Assembly (NCBI GenBank): GCA_021156105.1
Contig: JAJNBD010000003.1
Location: 1-64,000, forward strand
Direction of reading: 5' to 3'
Origin: Gammaproteobacteria bacterium
Lineage (GTDB): Bacteria > Pseudomonadota > Gammaproteobacteria > CAISUE01
Length of the DNA: 64,000 bases
Both the position numbers and the translations under genes were made by a program. This document shows, piece after piece, positions 44,477-52,304 of this stretch (positions are counted from its first letter, which is position 1; every line of letters begins with the position of its first letter). A model generated the notes under the pieces. It was not told where the DNA came from. It saw nothing but the letters and a program-made list of their open reading frames with translations, and ran no database searches.

Positions 44477-44503
44477 ATCTCATAATAAAAATGCAAGTTG
44501 GTT

Positions 44504-45556
44504 ATGCTAATAAGTTACGCAAAACAAGATGAACTTATGCGTACCTTAATAGAGATCCTTGGATCTCAAGCGGCGGTGGCAAAAGCCCTTAAGGTACGCA
44601 AACAAAAGTTCCATTACTGGCTTACAGAGGCAAAGCATGGCGCGCCTTACGAGCAGCTTTTGCGCATGGAAGCGTTATTAAAAAAATGTTTGGAAGAAAA
44701 AGCGCAGCTCGAAAGACAACGTCAAATTCGCCAAGGTAAGTTTTGTGATGCTATTAGTCTATTTGATAACAGCAATTTTCCTGCTGGCACCCCTTCTTTG
44801 TCTTCAGTTTCATCTTCTTATGCGACTTCAAGCGAATTAAGTGTTTCCCAACGTGTTCAAATTGGTTTAGATCATGAGAATGCGATAGGAAATCACCAAG
44901 GTGAACGCCATGATTTACAAGAAGAAGTACAAAAATATTTAACCAAAGATTTTTCTCATGACCAACTTCAAAAAAATTTTTACAAAGTTAGTCCTGAGAG
45001 AGATTTTAATGGTAACAGTCCTCGCGCAAGGTTAGTAAATAAACCTCATCGTGAAAGAAAAGATGAAAAAGCTGCCAAGCTTGCAGGATTTTCAAATGTT
45101 ACCACCTATGTGCAAGCAAGAAAAGTTTACCAACATGGTTGTGCTGAATTAATTCAAGCGATGGATGAAGAAAAAATTGCTATTGATTTAGCAACGCGCC
45201 TTGCAAAAGAATCCTACGAAACACAAAAAGAGTTATTGCAAAAATCTCCTAAAGAAATTCGTGCATATTTTAAAAATAAAAATTCTGATCGTAACAAAAA
45301 AATTATTAATGAGCTTGATTTAGGCGCTGGTGGCGTTGAGGCGCCTTATCAAAACTTATTGTATATGGGGCTTACAAGTCTCCTCATCTTTAATGAGCAC
45401 TATACGAATCAAAGAAACGTTGCGCTTCCACCTCATGCGCATTTAAATATCCCCGAAGTTCAGAAAATACCCAAAAAACTTACCGGTGGTTTTGGGAATA
45501 TCCACACTTCCAAAAAAGCTCCTTTGAGCAGCTATGCAAAAGGAGGTCAAAAATGA
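44504..45556 (+). CDS. Cro/HTH-type N-domain fused to a ParB-like helical region
   Basis: The 350-residue protein starts with a YdaS/Cro-like helix-turn-helix (about 13-50: LIEILGSQAAVAKALKVRKQ, then KFHYWLTEAK). A helix (50-75) and a Ser-rich linker follow. The segment about 185-255 (AAKLAGFSNVTTYVQARKVY; then HGCAELIQAMDEEKIAIDLATRLAK) resembles the ParB/Noc HTH and following helices. A partition-like or regulatory function for the integrated or circular element is plausible. The ATG at 44504 replaces an upstream TTG. Confidence 0.7.
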   Translation: MLISYAKQDELMRTLIEILGSQAAVAKALKVRKQKFHYWLTEAKHGAPYEQLLRMEALLKKCLEEKAQLERQRQIRQGKFCDAISLFDNSNFPAGTPSLSSVSSSYATSSELSVSQRVQIGLDHENAIGNHQGERHDLQEEVQKYLTKDFSHDQLQKNFYKVSPERDFNGNSPRARLVNKPHRERKDEKAAKLAGFSNVTTYVQARKVYQHGCAELIQAMDEEKIAIDLATRLAKESYETQKELLQKSPKEIRAYFKNKNSDRNKKIINELDLGAGGVEAPYQNLLYMGLTSLLIFNEHYTNQRNVALPPHAHLNIPEVQKIPKKLTGGFGNIHTSKKAPLSSYAKGGQK

Positions 45557-45642
45557 AAAGCCATTTTGTTTTTGATACGTCATAAGTCAATGGATCCTTC
45601 AAGAACTATTGTTGCCATTAATAAAAAAGAGGAAAACCATTT

Positions 45643-46317
45643 ATGACTTACGACGACATGCCATTATTTTTAGATAGATTAACCGAGCTTGCCATCTTTT
45701 ATGATGAGGAAGAATTTCTAACGCCACATTTAATTGATATCTACTGGTGCTCGTTAAAGCGGTTTGATTTAGAAGCAATTTTTTATGCTATTAAAAAATA
45801 TCAAGCCAATCAATATGAGGAGGAAAAGATGCCAATGCCAGCAGATATTAAGCGTTACCTTGAAGATAGTTTAATCCTAAAGGCGCAAAAGGCTTGGCTT
45901 AGTGTTGCTCATGCTATTCAGTATTTTGGCGTTAACCATACAGTGATTTTTGATGACAAAATTATTCATGTTGCCCTTGATGATATGGGTGGATGGATCA
46001 AGTTATGTTCAGTTTTGCCAGACTTATTAGAAATCCAAGAATCAGAATTTCAGAAGAAATATGTTGCTTATTCTCTTCATCCGCCCGTGAAATATCCACG
46101 TGCGCTTAGAGGGGTGGGTAACGCGGAAAATATTCAAAATTGTTTTCAACAAATTGTGCCAGTGTTGGTCGGTGATACCGAAAAAGCGAAGCATGTCTAT
46201 TTAAATGGAGTTGATGATAAGAAATTAAATTTATCAGAAGCATTCATGCGGCTAATAGAGCCCGCAGGTGTAATAGAAAAGCGTTTAGATGCGGCAATAG
46301 AAAATGTAATTCATTAA
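45643..46317 (+). CDS. Uncharacterised element protein (DUF6475-like)
   Basis: The 224-residue protein is acidic and predicted mostly helical. It starts MPLFLDRLTELAIFYDEEEF and contains MPMPADIKRYLEDSLILKAQ and HPPVKYPRALRG. Proteins of this look occur in mobile elements of Legionella and relatives; I recall them as DUF6475 but cannot verify this. It resembles replication-loading proteins in layout only. The start overlaps the stop of a short 18-codon frame (45590-45646), and the gene is followed closely by the Q-like gene. Confidence 0.65.
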   Translation: MTYDDMPLFLDRLTELAIFYDEEEFLTPHLIDIYWCSLKRFDLEAIFYAIKKYQANQYEEEKMPMPADIKRYLEDSLILKAQKAWLSVAHAIQYFGVNHTVIFDDKIIHVALDDMGGWIKLCSVLPDLLEIQESEFQKKYVAYSLHPPVKYPRALRGVGNAENIQNCFQQIVPVLVGDTEKAKHVYLNGVDDKKLNLSEAFMRLIEPAGVIEKRLDAAIENVIH

Positions 46318-46348
46318 AACAATAAATACTCACAATGAGGAGAGCTTT

Positions 46349-46747
46349 ATGAAATATGAACCTGCTTATGTAGATTGGCTTTTAAAGGTGTGGTCTTACT
46401 GGGAAATTCGACTGGCGTCAGGAGGGCTGGGGTGGATGCCATTTTCTTCTAGCGCAATACCGCTTGATCGACCTGATTTTAGTACGAAAGAATTTGGTAC
46501 GAGAATTCCACCGTTTAATGAAATTTCCGATAGGATGAATTACATCATTAATCAAGAGTTGAAGCCTTGTTATCCATTATATGCAGAAGCGTTAAAAGCA
46601 GTGTACTTAACAGAAGAGAAAAAGACCATGAAAGAAATTGCTGCTGAGCTCAAAATTTCTCTTACTGCGCTTAAGGCGAGAATACATGAGGCAAAGACGT
46701 GGTTAGATGGGAGGGTAAGGGGCGATGAATTTTTGCAAGTTCACTAA
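46349..46747 (+). CDS. Phage antiterminator Q-like protein
   Basis: The 132-residue protein begins with a Trp-rich segment (YVDWLLKVWSYWEIRLASGG) and ends in a sigma-region-4-like helix-turn-helix (ALKAVYLTEEKKTMKEIAAE, then LKISLTALKARIHEAKTWLD). This is the general layout of the lambdoid Q antiterminator group (Phage_antitermQ). Q proteins bind next to a promoter and let RNA polymerase pass downstream terminators. Here a perfect promoter, short leader and strong terminator follow directly, before the conjugation operon, which supports the assignment. GAGGAG lies 8-13 nt before the ATG. Homology rests on pattern recognition only. Confidence 0.6.
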   Translation: MKYEPAYVDWLLKVWSYWEIRLASGGLGWMPFSSSAIPLDRPDFSTKEFGTRIPPFNEISDRMNYIINQELKPCYPLYAEALKAVYLTEEKKTMKEIAAELKISLTALKARIHEAKTWLDGRVRGDEFLQVH

Positions 46748-46819
46748 TGATTCGATAGGGGGAAAATTTTTGAAATTTGACAAAAAGCTTTATTAAAGAC
46801 ATAATAGAAAGTTTACCTA

Positions 46820-46848
46820 TTGACAGCCAGGCTGTTTTATGGTATAAT
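46820..46848 (+). promoter_or_regulatory. Perfect-consensus sigma70 promoter before the conjugation operon
   Basis: TTGACA (46820-46825), a 17-bp spacer and TATAAT (46843-46848) match the consensus exactly. A CAGCC-A-GGCTG palindrome (46824-46834) overlaps the -35 and spacer. A second -10-like hexamer TAAAAT (46853-46858) lies at about the start site, as at promoters with an early sigma-dependent pause. Confidence 0.88.
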
Positions 46849-46854
46849 TGCTTA

Positions 46855-46958
46855 AAATCGAAAATCTGCGCCAACAGCACTCAACGACAAACTGCTGCTG
46901 AAGTTCCAATTTAGCATTATCAGTCCTTTTTAAGCCCACTTCGCGTGGGCTTTTTTTT
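46855..46958 (+). ncRNA. Putative terminated leader RNA / small RNA of about 104 nt
   Basis: From the expected start about 7 nt after TATAAT to the end of the T-tract there is one discrete transcript unit with a consensus promoter and intrinsic terminator and no convincing open frame. It may be the short abortive leader of the conjugation operon, like the lambda 6S leader RNA, or an independent small RNA. Confidence 0.65.
46933..46958 (+). terminator. Strong intrinsic terminator upstream of the conjugation genes
   Basis: AGCCCAC-TTCGC-GTGGGCT (7-bp GC-rich stem) is followed by eight T. It lies between the consensus promoter and the first conjugation gene, 38 bp before the ATG at 46996. Confidence 0.92.
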
Positions 46959-46995
46959 AGTTATTTTTCCTCTCACTTTTTCTTATTAACACTCT

Positions 46996-47463
46996 ATGGG
47001 GTTTCTTATGGCTTCTACGCTAGGCAGGCTAGCGCCTGTGATTTTGGTTGGGTCTCTTTCATTTTGTATTTTAAATTCCAGTTATGCAGAAGTTACGCAG
47101 GTGGGCCGATATTTGACGGCAGAAAATAAGCCCAAATCTTCTCAAATAGATTTATTGTCGCAAGAATTTCAAGTTCGCTTCCCCTCTTTTGTGCAAACCA
47201 TTGGAAATGCTATGGAGTATCTTTTAAAACAAAGCGGCTATAGCTTAGTTCCGGAGGATAAAAGAAGTACCGCATTAAAAGTTGCTTTAAGTAAACCGTT
47301 ACCTGCAATAGATCGAGAATTTGGCCCGATGAAATTAAAAGACGGTTTAGCTACATTAGCAGGCCCTGTTTTTATTTTAGTAAATGACCCTTTAAATCGC
47401 ATGGTTAGCTTTAATCTCTCTTCCAAATATTCTGCTTTATATCAAAAAAATCTTTCTAAATAA
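46996..47463 (+). CDS. PilL-like conjugation protein (PFGI-1 class, TIGR03748-like)
   Basis: The 155-residue protein has an N-terminal signal peptide (LAPVILVGSLSFCILNSSYA). The mature part contains VGRYLTAENKPKSSQIDLLS, IGNAMEYLLKQSGYSL and LATLAGPVFILVNDPLNRMV. This is the secretin N-domain-like pattern of the short PilL proteins that open PFGI-1-type transfer clusters. It is exported to the periplasm. An alternative ATG at 47008, preceded by GGGG, would shorten it by four residues. Confidence 0.8.
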   Translation: MGFLMASTLGRLAPVILVGSLSFCILNSSYAEVTQVGRYLTAENKPKSSQIDLLSQEFQVRFPSFVQTIGNAMEYLLKQSGYSLVPEDKRSTALKVALSKPLPAIDREFGPMKLKDGLATLAGPVFILVNDPLNRMVSFNLSSKYSALYQKNLSK

Positions 47464-47478
47464 CTTGAGATCTCCATC

Positions 47479-48156
47479 ATGCTAAAAAATTATTTTCATT
47501 CTTTCTTTAATAAAGTAAATCCTGAATCTATACATATTGAAGTGGGTGGTGAGCACGTATCGTTTTTTGAATTCTCAAAGCGAATGTTCAAAGAGCGTCC
47601 TTTAGAGTTTTTGCTACCTGCTTCTACGGTGCTTATTCTCGTTGTGTCCTGTGTGGGTTTAAGTCTAGTGCGCCATGATACGGCGCATGTTCTCTCAAAA
47701 CAAAATCTTCAGGAGAACACAGCAAAAGCAACCCTTAAACAAATTAATGATATCCGTGATCAACTTGAAGCACTTCAAACAAGCCCTCAAAGTTCTGATG
47801 CCTTTAAAGAGAATTTAGTCAAGATCAATTCAGGCTTAGGCGATGTACAGCAATCGATCTTGACGATGAAGGACGACATGGACTCTCAAATGAGTGAACT
47901 TAAGAAAGAGGTTAATTCCAATCCAAATATGAAACAATATCTTGATGCCAAAGAACTTCCCTTTAAAGTGATTTCGATTGATGTGATCGATCAACAACCT
48001 TTTGCCTCCGTAAATTATGACAATCATATTCTTCCTTTAGCGGTGCAAGATGCATTAGCCGGTTGGGTATTGGACAAAGCAGATTTTGCCACTGCAACTG
48101 CTGAATTCAAAAATGATAAAGATCAATATGTAAAAGTCATCATACAAGGGGCTTAA
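47479..48156 (+). CDS. Conjugation-cluster membrane protein with periplasmic coiled coil
   Basis: The 225-residue protein has a single membrane helix (about 41-65, LEFLLPASTVLILVVSCVGL), a predicted coiled coil at about 75-145 (KQINDIRDQLEALQTS and VQQSILTMKDDMDSQMSELK), and a small C-terminal domain (about 160-225). It is of inner-membrane type with its bulk in the periplasm. It sits between the PilL-like gene and a small lipoprotein gene in one operon. I do not recognise a named family. Confidence 0.75.
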   Translation: MLKNYFHSFFNKVNPESIHIEVGGEHVSFFEFSKRMFKERPLEFLLPASTVLILVVSCVGLSLVRHDTAHVLSKQNLQENTAKATLKQINDIRDQLEALQTSPQSSDAFKENLVKINSGLGDVQQSILTMKDDMDSQMSELKKEVNSNPNMKQYLDAKELPFKVISIDVIDQQPFASVNYDNHILPLAVQDALAGWVLDKADFATATAEFKNDKDQYVKVIIQGA

Positions 48157-48157
48157 T

Positions 48158-48385
48158 ATGAGTCAACGCTTCTTTAGATGTCTTTCACTCACCCTTTTTG
48201 TAGGTGTCTCCGGTTGTGCAAGTATGAATCATTCCTTTCCAAGTAACCATTTAACAACCCGCAATGCTTTAGCGCAAAGTAAATTCTCAATGCATCAGAT
48301 ACCTAAACGCGACATGGCTCAAGCTCATAAACCGGGTAATGCCTTAAGTATTGATGAAACCCCTATCCAAAACCTAATGGCTTAA
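48158..48385 (+). CDS. Small lipoprotein
   Basis: The 75-residue product has a lipoprotein signal (FFRCLSLTLFVGVSGC, lipobox VSGC with Cys about 20) and a polar mature part of about 55 residues. It starts two bases after the preceding stop, so translation is coupled. A VirB7-like role as an outer-membrane lipoprotein of the secretion channel is possible by position and size only. Confidence 0.72.
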   Translation: MSQRFFRCLSLTLFVGVSGCASMNHSFPSNHLTTRNALAQSKFSMHQIPKRDMAQAHKPGNALSIDETPIQNLMA

Positions 48386-48409
48386 TTATGAATTACGAGG
48401 ACTATAACA

Positions 48410-49201
48410 ATGAAACGAGCATTCACCCTCATGACGTGTCTATGTCTTGGGATTATAACTACTTCTTATGCGAAGGCATCGCCCATGGAATCAGCCTCAG
48501 TCATTTCTACCCAAGAACAAACCTCTCAGGTAAAGAATACAGTGATTGGTACTGCCCAAGATTGGGATCTTTCCGAGAATGAGTGGCAAAATTATCAGAA
48601 GCTTATTTCAGGCCCTGCTGGGAAATGGTATCCGCAACTTACTCCAGCCGAAGTACTAGGAATGTATGCCGACAATGATCAAGATGAAAAACATTTTGCA
48701 GAAATTGCAGCAAAAGAAGAGCATGACAAAATTGCGCGTGAACTTTCTTTTAACAATGCTTTTCATAATGCCATGTTGAAGCTTTATAGCGATGAGCCAG
48801 TGATTAAAGATTTTGATATGTCAGTATTTAATCCTGCAAAAGGAAAATCCATAGCGCATGGTAGCACGACGGTAACGCTAGAAGCAGGTGACCATCTGGT
48901 TGCTTTTGTCGATACCACGCCGGGATTAGATTTTCTTGCTGTGCCAAGTTTATTAGGCTTGATCAGAAATCATCCTGGTGTTTATCTGGATATTTACTGC
49001 GCAGGTAATATTAGCGATGCAGATATCCAGCTTTGGGCAAAAATGAATAATATTCCGGTTGATTTAGTGAATAAAGGATTGATTACACTGAATCATGATA
49101 ATGGAAAGTTAAAGTCTATCTTTGGCAGTGGCCAGTTGCCGCAAGTAATGCTGGTGCATAATGGACAAAATCAAAATGTGAATCTTGCCAGCTTGAGGTA
49201 G
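48410..49201 (+). CDS. Integrating conjugative element protein, TIGR03759-like
   Basis: The 263-residue protein has a signal peptide (AFTLMTCLCLGIITTSYAKA) and the family pattern: WDLSENEWQNYQKLISGPAG, LTPAEVLGMYADNDQDEKHF and AEIAAKEEHDKIARELSFN, then a thioredoxin-like C-terminal domain (LDIYCAGNISDADIQLWAKM). This matches the PFL_4693/TIGR03759 family of PFGI-1-class elements. The ATG at 48410 has GAGGAC upstream. It lies in the periplasm. Confidence 0.85.
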   Translation: MKRAFTLMTCLCLGIITTSYAKASPMESASVISTQEQTSQVKNTVIGTAQDWDLSENEWQNYQKLISGPAGKWYPQLTPAEVLGMYADNDQDEKHFAEIAAKEEHDKIARELSFNNAFHNAMLKLYSDEPVIKDFDMSVFNPAKGKSIAHGSTTVTLEAGDHLVAFVDTTPGLDFLAVPSLLGLIRNHPGVYLDIYCAGNISDADIQLWAKMNNIPVDLVNKGLITLNHDNGKLKSIFGSGQLPQVMLVHNGQNQNVNLASLR

Positions 49202-49206
49202 ATGTT

Positions 49207-49875
49207 ATGTCAACTACTTCTGGTGCAAGTAAAAAAAGTGTTCCTTTATCACTTATTGGCAAGTGTTTTAATCTTGTTTTTAACTTAATCCTGCTAGCAT
49301 TTTTTGCTTGGATGTTGCTGTTAATGTTGGCAGTATTTGGCATTCTGTGTTTTGGGTGGCAGACCGTGTGGGAGATATTTGGAAAAGCTATTGAGGGAAT
49401 GACTTCTCACCTATGGATAGCTCAGCTGGGTTTGGAAAGTATAATGCAAAAAACCGACACCATTGTTCAGTTGCCTTCCTCGATCGCTTGGATGTTTCCT
49501 GCAGATGCAATACCTATTACAAAGCTAGCTCAGGATGGTGCTAAGGCTTGGGTCACTTTTCTTTTGGTCACACAATTTGTCATTCAGCGCTGCCAAATTT
49601 TTGTGATGGAATTATTAGGAATGATAGCTTTTGTTGCGTTAGGTTTTATTGATGGATTGGTGCAGCGGGATATTCGTAAATTCCAAAATGCACGGGAAAG
49701 CACCTTGATTTTTCATCGAAGCAAAAGCTTTTTAATCAGTATCTTTTTTATAGGTTACTTTGTTTTTGTTGTAGTACCACTTGAGTTTGATTTGAGTCTT
49801 TATCTTGTGATCATGGCAGCAGCCCTAGGCTATATGGTTCAAGTCGTTTCTCGACAGTTTAAAAAACATCTTTAG
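49207..49875 (+). CDS. Integrating conjugative element membrane protein, TIGR03747-like
   Basis: The 222-residue protein has four membrane helices (about 17-50, 110-145, 170-190 and 195-210). The Trp-rich loop and the FVALGFIDGLVQRDIRKFQN motif with ARESTLIFHRSK are typical of this family. In PFGI-1 elements it normally follows traD, the coupling-protein gene; here it follows the TIGR03759 gene directly. The 142-bp gap after it (49876-50017) shows no gene. Confidence 0.87.
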   Translation: MSTTSGASKKSVPLSLIGKCFNLVFNLILLAFFAWMLLLMLAVFGILCFGWQTVWEIFGKAIEGMTSHLWIAQLGLESIMQKTDTIVQLPSSIAWMFPADAIPITKLAQDGAKAWVTFLLVTQFVIQRCQIFVMELLGMIAFVALGFIDGLVQRDIRKFQNARESTLIFHRSKSFLISIFFIGYFVFVVVPLEFDLSLYLVIMAAALGYMVQVVSRQFKKHL

Positions 49876-50017
49876 AATCTTTATCAATAACTTGCTACGA
49901 ATAATTCTTTAAGTAAATTCATAAGTGAAATTTATCGATAAAAATATGCGATAAATTTCAGTGAATATTATATTTAACCTTTTCTTATTCTTCTTTCATG
50001 TTACCTGAGGGCCTTTT

Positions 50018-50467
50018 ATGCTAAAAAAATATTCCATTTGCTTTCCCAAGATATTACTGATGTTAGGTGCTTTAGCAAATCCTGCCTTTGAAGCACTAGC
50101 AGACGCAGATGCCCCCACCACCCGTAATGATGAAAAAGCTTATCTTATACAAATTATTAATCAACTAGATGCCTTGCAACCCCTAATATTGGCAGCTCAA
50201 CAGGCACAACTTACTGATAAGCGTGTGACATTTCATTACACGCATTATCAAGACAATCAAGGCCAAACACATAATGGCTTGCTAGAAGATACCCAATCTA
50301 TCAAGGCAGGCGTGATTCAGTACCTTAACCAACCTACCGTTGAGCCTAGAGTGGTGCAGCCGTTACAGGGAGATTATTTGGATTTGAAGTCAGTGCCCAA
50401 TAATCCCACCAGCTTAGCAGCCTCCAGCGCGCCTGATTCATCGGAGGTGTTACATGCTGACGGATAG
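50018..50467 (+). CDS. RAQPRD-family ICE protein
   Basis: The 149-residue protein has a signal peptide ending near AFEALA and the family core YLIQIINQLDALQPLILAAQ followed by AQLTDKRVTFHYTHY, plus the terminal LNQPTVEPRVVQPLQGDYL. This corresponds to the RAQPRD family (TIGR01690) of conjugative islands. It is periplasmic, with unknown biochemical role. It overlaps the next gene by 14 bp. Confidence 0.85.
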   Translation: MLKKYSICFPKILLMLGALANPAFEALADADAPTTRNDEKAYLIQIINQLDALQPLILAAQQAQLTDKRVTFHYTHYQDNQGQTHNGLLEDTQSIKAGVIQYLNQPTVEPRVVQPLQGDYLDLKSVPNNPTSLAASSAPDSSEVLHADG

Positions 50468-50702
50468 TGGCAGTTTGCTACAAGCATTTCAGGCAGCTTC
50501 GGGAGTTAGCGCAAGCCAGCTTAATTTATTTATTCGTACGCTCGTATTAGGCGGCGCTTATTGCTGGGCAGTGTGGGTTGTTTATGGATTCATTAATGAA
50601 GTGCGACACGATGGCGTGGATGATTTAATGGCTTCCTTAAAAAAGGTCACACGTGTTTTATTAATCATTGTCTTTATCACCATTCTTGTTTTTATTCCTT
50701 AA
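50454..50702 (+). CDS. ICE small membrane protein, TIGR03758-like
   Basis: The 82-residue protein has two membrane helices (about 26-50 and 62-82). Its N-terminus, LLQAFQAASGVSASQLNLFI, is typical of the short PFL_4701/TIGR03758 proteins. Gene order between RAQPRD and TIGR03745 supports the call. Confidence 0.85.
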   Translation: MLTDSGSLLQAFQAASGVSASQLNLFIRTLVLGGAYCWAVWVVYGFINEVRHDGVDDLMASLKKVTRVLLIIVFITILVFIP

Positions 50703-50757
50703 CGTTTAATTTTTACTTCTTTAAAAAATTAATCCAATGACTTTTGGAGAATCTTTT

Positions 50758-51144
50758 ATGTCTTTAAAAATATCAAAGCAGAATCTTTTTATGTTGTTTA
50801 AAAAAGCGAGTTGGTCATTATTAGGTTTTTGTGTGATTACTCAACAAGCACTTGCGGATTTACCTGTACCCCCTGCGGATGAATTACCGTCGGGCAATAA
50901 TAGTTGGATTGATGTCGGGGGTTCTTTGATTTTTAAAGTTATGGAAATTGCGTTGATCGTGGGGGCTGCAGGTGGCTGTATTGCTGCGATTGGTGGATTT
51001 ATTAAAGCTTACCACACAGCTCAAGAGAAACAAGATTTAAGTCATTTCGCTAAGTATGGTTTTTTAAGTGTATTTCTTATGGTGATCTGTCTTGCCATTG
51101 CTTATTACGCAACCACCGATATTCTCAAAGCGGCCACCTCTTAA
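50758..51144 (+). CDS. ICE membrane protein, TIGR03745-like (pilin-type)
   Basis: The 128-residue protein has a signal peptide (FMLFKKASWSLLGFCVITQQ then ALA), a short Pro-rich start (DLPVPPADELPSGNN) and two membrane helices (about 65-90 and 100-122). This is a TraA/VirB2-like layout. The ATG at 50758 has GGAG 9-12 nt upstream; the longer frame from 50737 is less likely. Confidence 0.83.
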   Translation: MSLKISKQNLFMLFKKASWSLLGFCVITQQALADLPVPPADELPSGNNSWIDVGGSLIFKVMEIALIVGAAGGCIAAIGGFIKAYHTAQEKQDLSHFAKYGFLSVFLMVICLAIAYYATTDILKAATS

Positions 51145-51160
51145 TTTTAGGAGCAAGAAA

Positions 51161-51508
51161 ATGATCTTACCTGAAATTAATCAAAAAATGCCGATCTATC
51201 GAGACTGTACTTTAGTAGAAGTTATGGTCGTCAGTTTTATTTGCATCATTTCTTTAATGTTGCTATTGGTTCCAACAACGATCATTCTTTTTGGTTATGG
51301 ATGGATTGGCGCGGTTCTTGCGCTTGTTTTGTGGGTGCCGGTGAGTAAATTCTTTTTAGCAAGACTGCAAAAGTTAAAATTTGGTAAGCCTTACGGTTAT
51401 TACCAGCATATTTTGCTGAAATCTCTTAGTAATAGTCCTCTTGCTAGCTGGCTTCCCATCTCTTTTGTGCAACGATTAGGGAAGTGGTCTGTGCGACGAC
51501 AAAAATAA
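51161..51508 (+). CDS. ICE membrane protein, TIGR03750-like (TraL-type)
   Basis: The 115-residue protein starts EINQKMPIYRDCTLVEVMVV, followed by two adjoining membrane helices (about 22-68) and a basic tail. This is the TraL/VirB3-like TIGR03750 pattern. AGGAG lies 8 nt before the ATG at 51161. It is placed between TIGR03745 and TIGR03746 as in related elements. Confidence 0.85.
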   Translation: MILPEINQKMPIYRDCTLVEVMVVSFICIISLMLLLVPTTIILFGYGWIGAVLALVLWVPVSKFFLARLQKLKFGKPYGYYQHILLKSLSNSPLASWLPISFVQRLGKWSVRRQK

Positions 51509-51563
51509 TTATTCTCTTTATTTCAATTTTTTCTTTTATTCCCTATTTCTACGAGAAACCTCT

Positions 51564-52223
51564 ATGAGTGAACCTACTGAAAAGATCAAGCAGCCACAAT
51601 CTATTTTTAAAGCTTGGAAAAAACAAGATCAGGATGATGCCATTATCAAAGCGCAGCGAAGAAATAATATGATTTTGGCAGGCATGTGTGTGCTATTAAC
51701 TATTGGTTGGATGACAGCACCCTCCAGGTTGAAAATTTTTATTCCCCCGACACTCGCCAGTGCAGTTACGCAACGAGCAGGGGAAATTCCAAAACCCAGC
51801 ATTTATAGTTTCGCCTATCAAGTATGGCAAGGTATTAATTACTGGCCCCAAGGCGGTGATCCAGATTACAAAACTGATATTCGTACGAATTGGTATTACC
51901 TCTCTTCACAATTTCAATCCGATCTTTTGCAAGATGAAACGGACTTAAAATCCTCAGGTCAGTTACAGCGACAACGCTTTATGGAAGGTATTGCTGGGGA
52001 AGCTTATGATGCCAGTTCAGTAAAACAATTAAGTAGTGATACGTGGGAAGTGGACTTAAAAATGCGGCTGACAGAGTACAGTAATCACCAAGTCGTGAAA
52101 GACGTTGAAATTCTATACCCTCTCAAAGTAGTGCGAATGAATGTATCTGAAAAATTTAATCCCTATGGGCTAGTGATTGCAGGTTTTGTTTCGGAACCTC
52201 AACGTTTAAAAGTTTACGTGTAA
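51564..52223 (+). CDS. ICE protein, TIGR03746-like (TraE/VirB8-type)
   Basis: The 219-residue protein has a cytoplasmic N-terminus, one membrane helix (about 42-58, NMILAGMCVLLTIGWMTA) and a periplasmic alpha/beta domain containing FAYQVWQGINYWPQGGDPDY and VEILYPLKVVRMNVSEKFNP. This fits the VirB8/TraE-like inner-membrane component of the channel. Confidence 0.87.
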   Translation: MSEPTEKIKQPQSIFKAWKKQDQDDAIIKAQRRNNMILAGMCVLLTIGWMTAPSRLKIFIPPTLASAVTQRAGEIPKPSIYSFAYQVWQGINYWPQGGDPDYKTDIRTNWYYLSSQFQSDLLQDETDLKSSGQLQRQRFMEGIAGEAYDASSVKQLSSDTWEVDLKMRLTEYSNHQVVKDVEILYPLKVVRMNVSEKFNPYGLVIAGFVSEPQRLKVYV

Positions 52224-52304
52224 TTCATCTTTTCCTTTTTTATTTTTTTTATCTATTTTTTAAAAATTATTCAATAGCAGCTTTCTTGCTGCAGGAGGAT
52301 TATT

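Larger units (their letters stand above)
44072..44503. other. 432-bp control region of the element
   Basis: No gene is supported here. The region lies between the divergent int/xis side and the regulator at 44504. It is AT-rich and contains two inverted repeats listed separately (44155-44175 and 44421-44476). Promoters for both directions are expected here. Confidence 0.6.
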
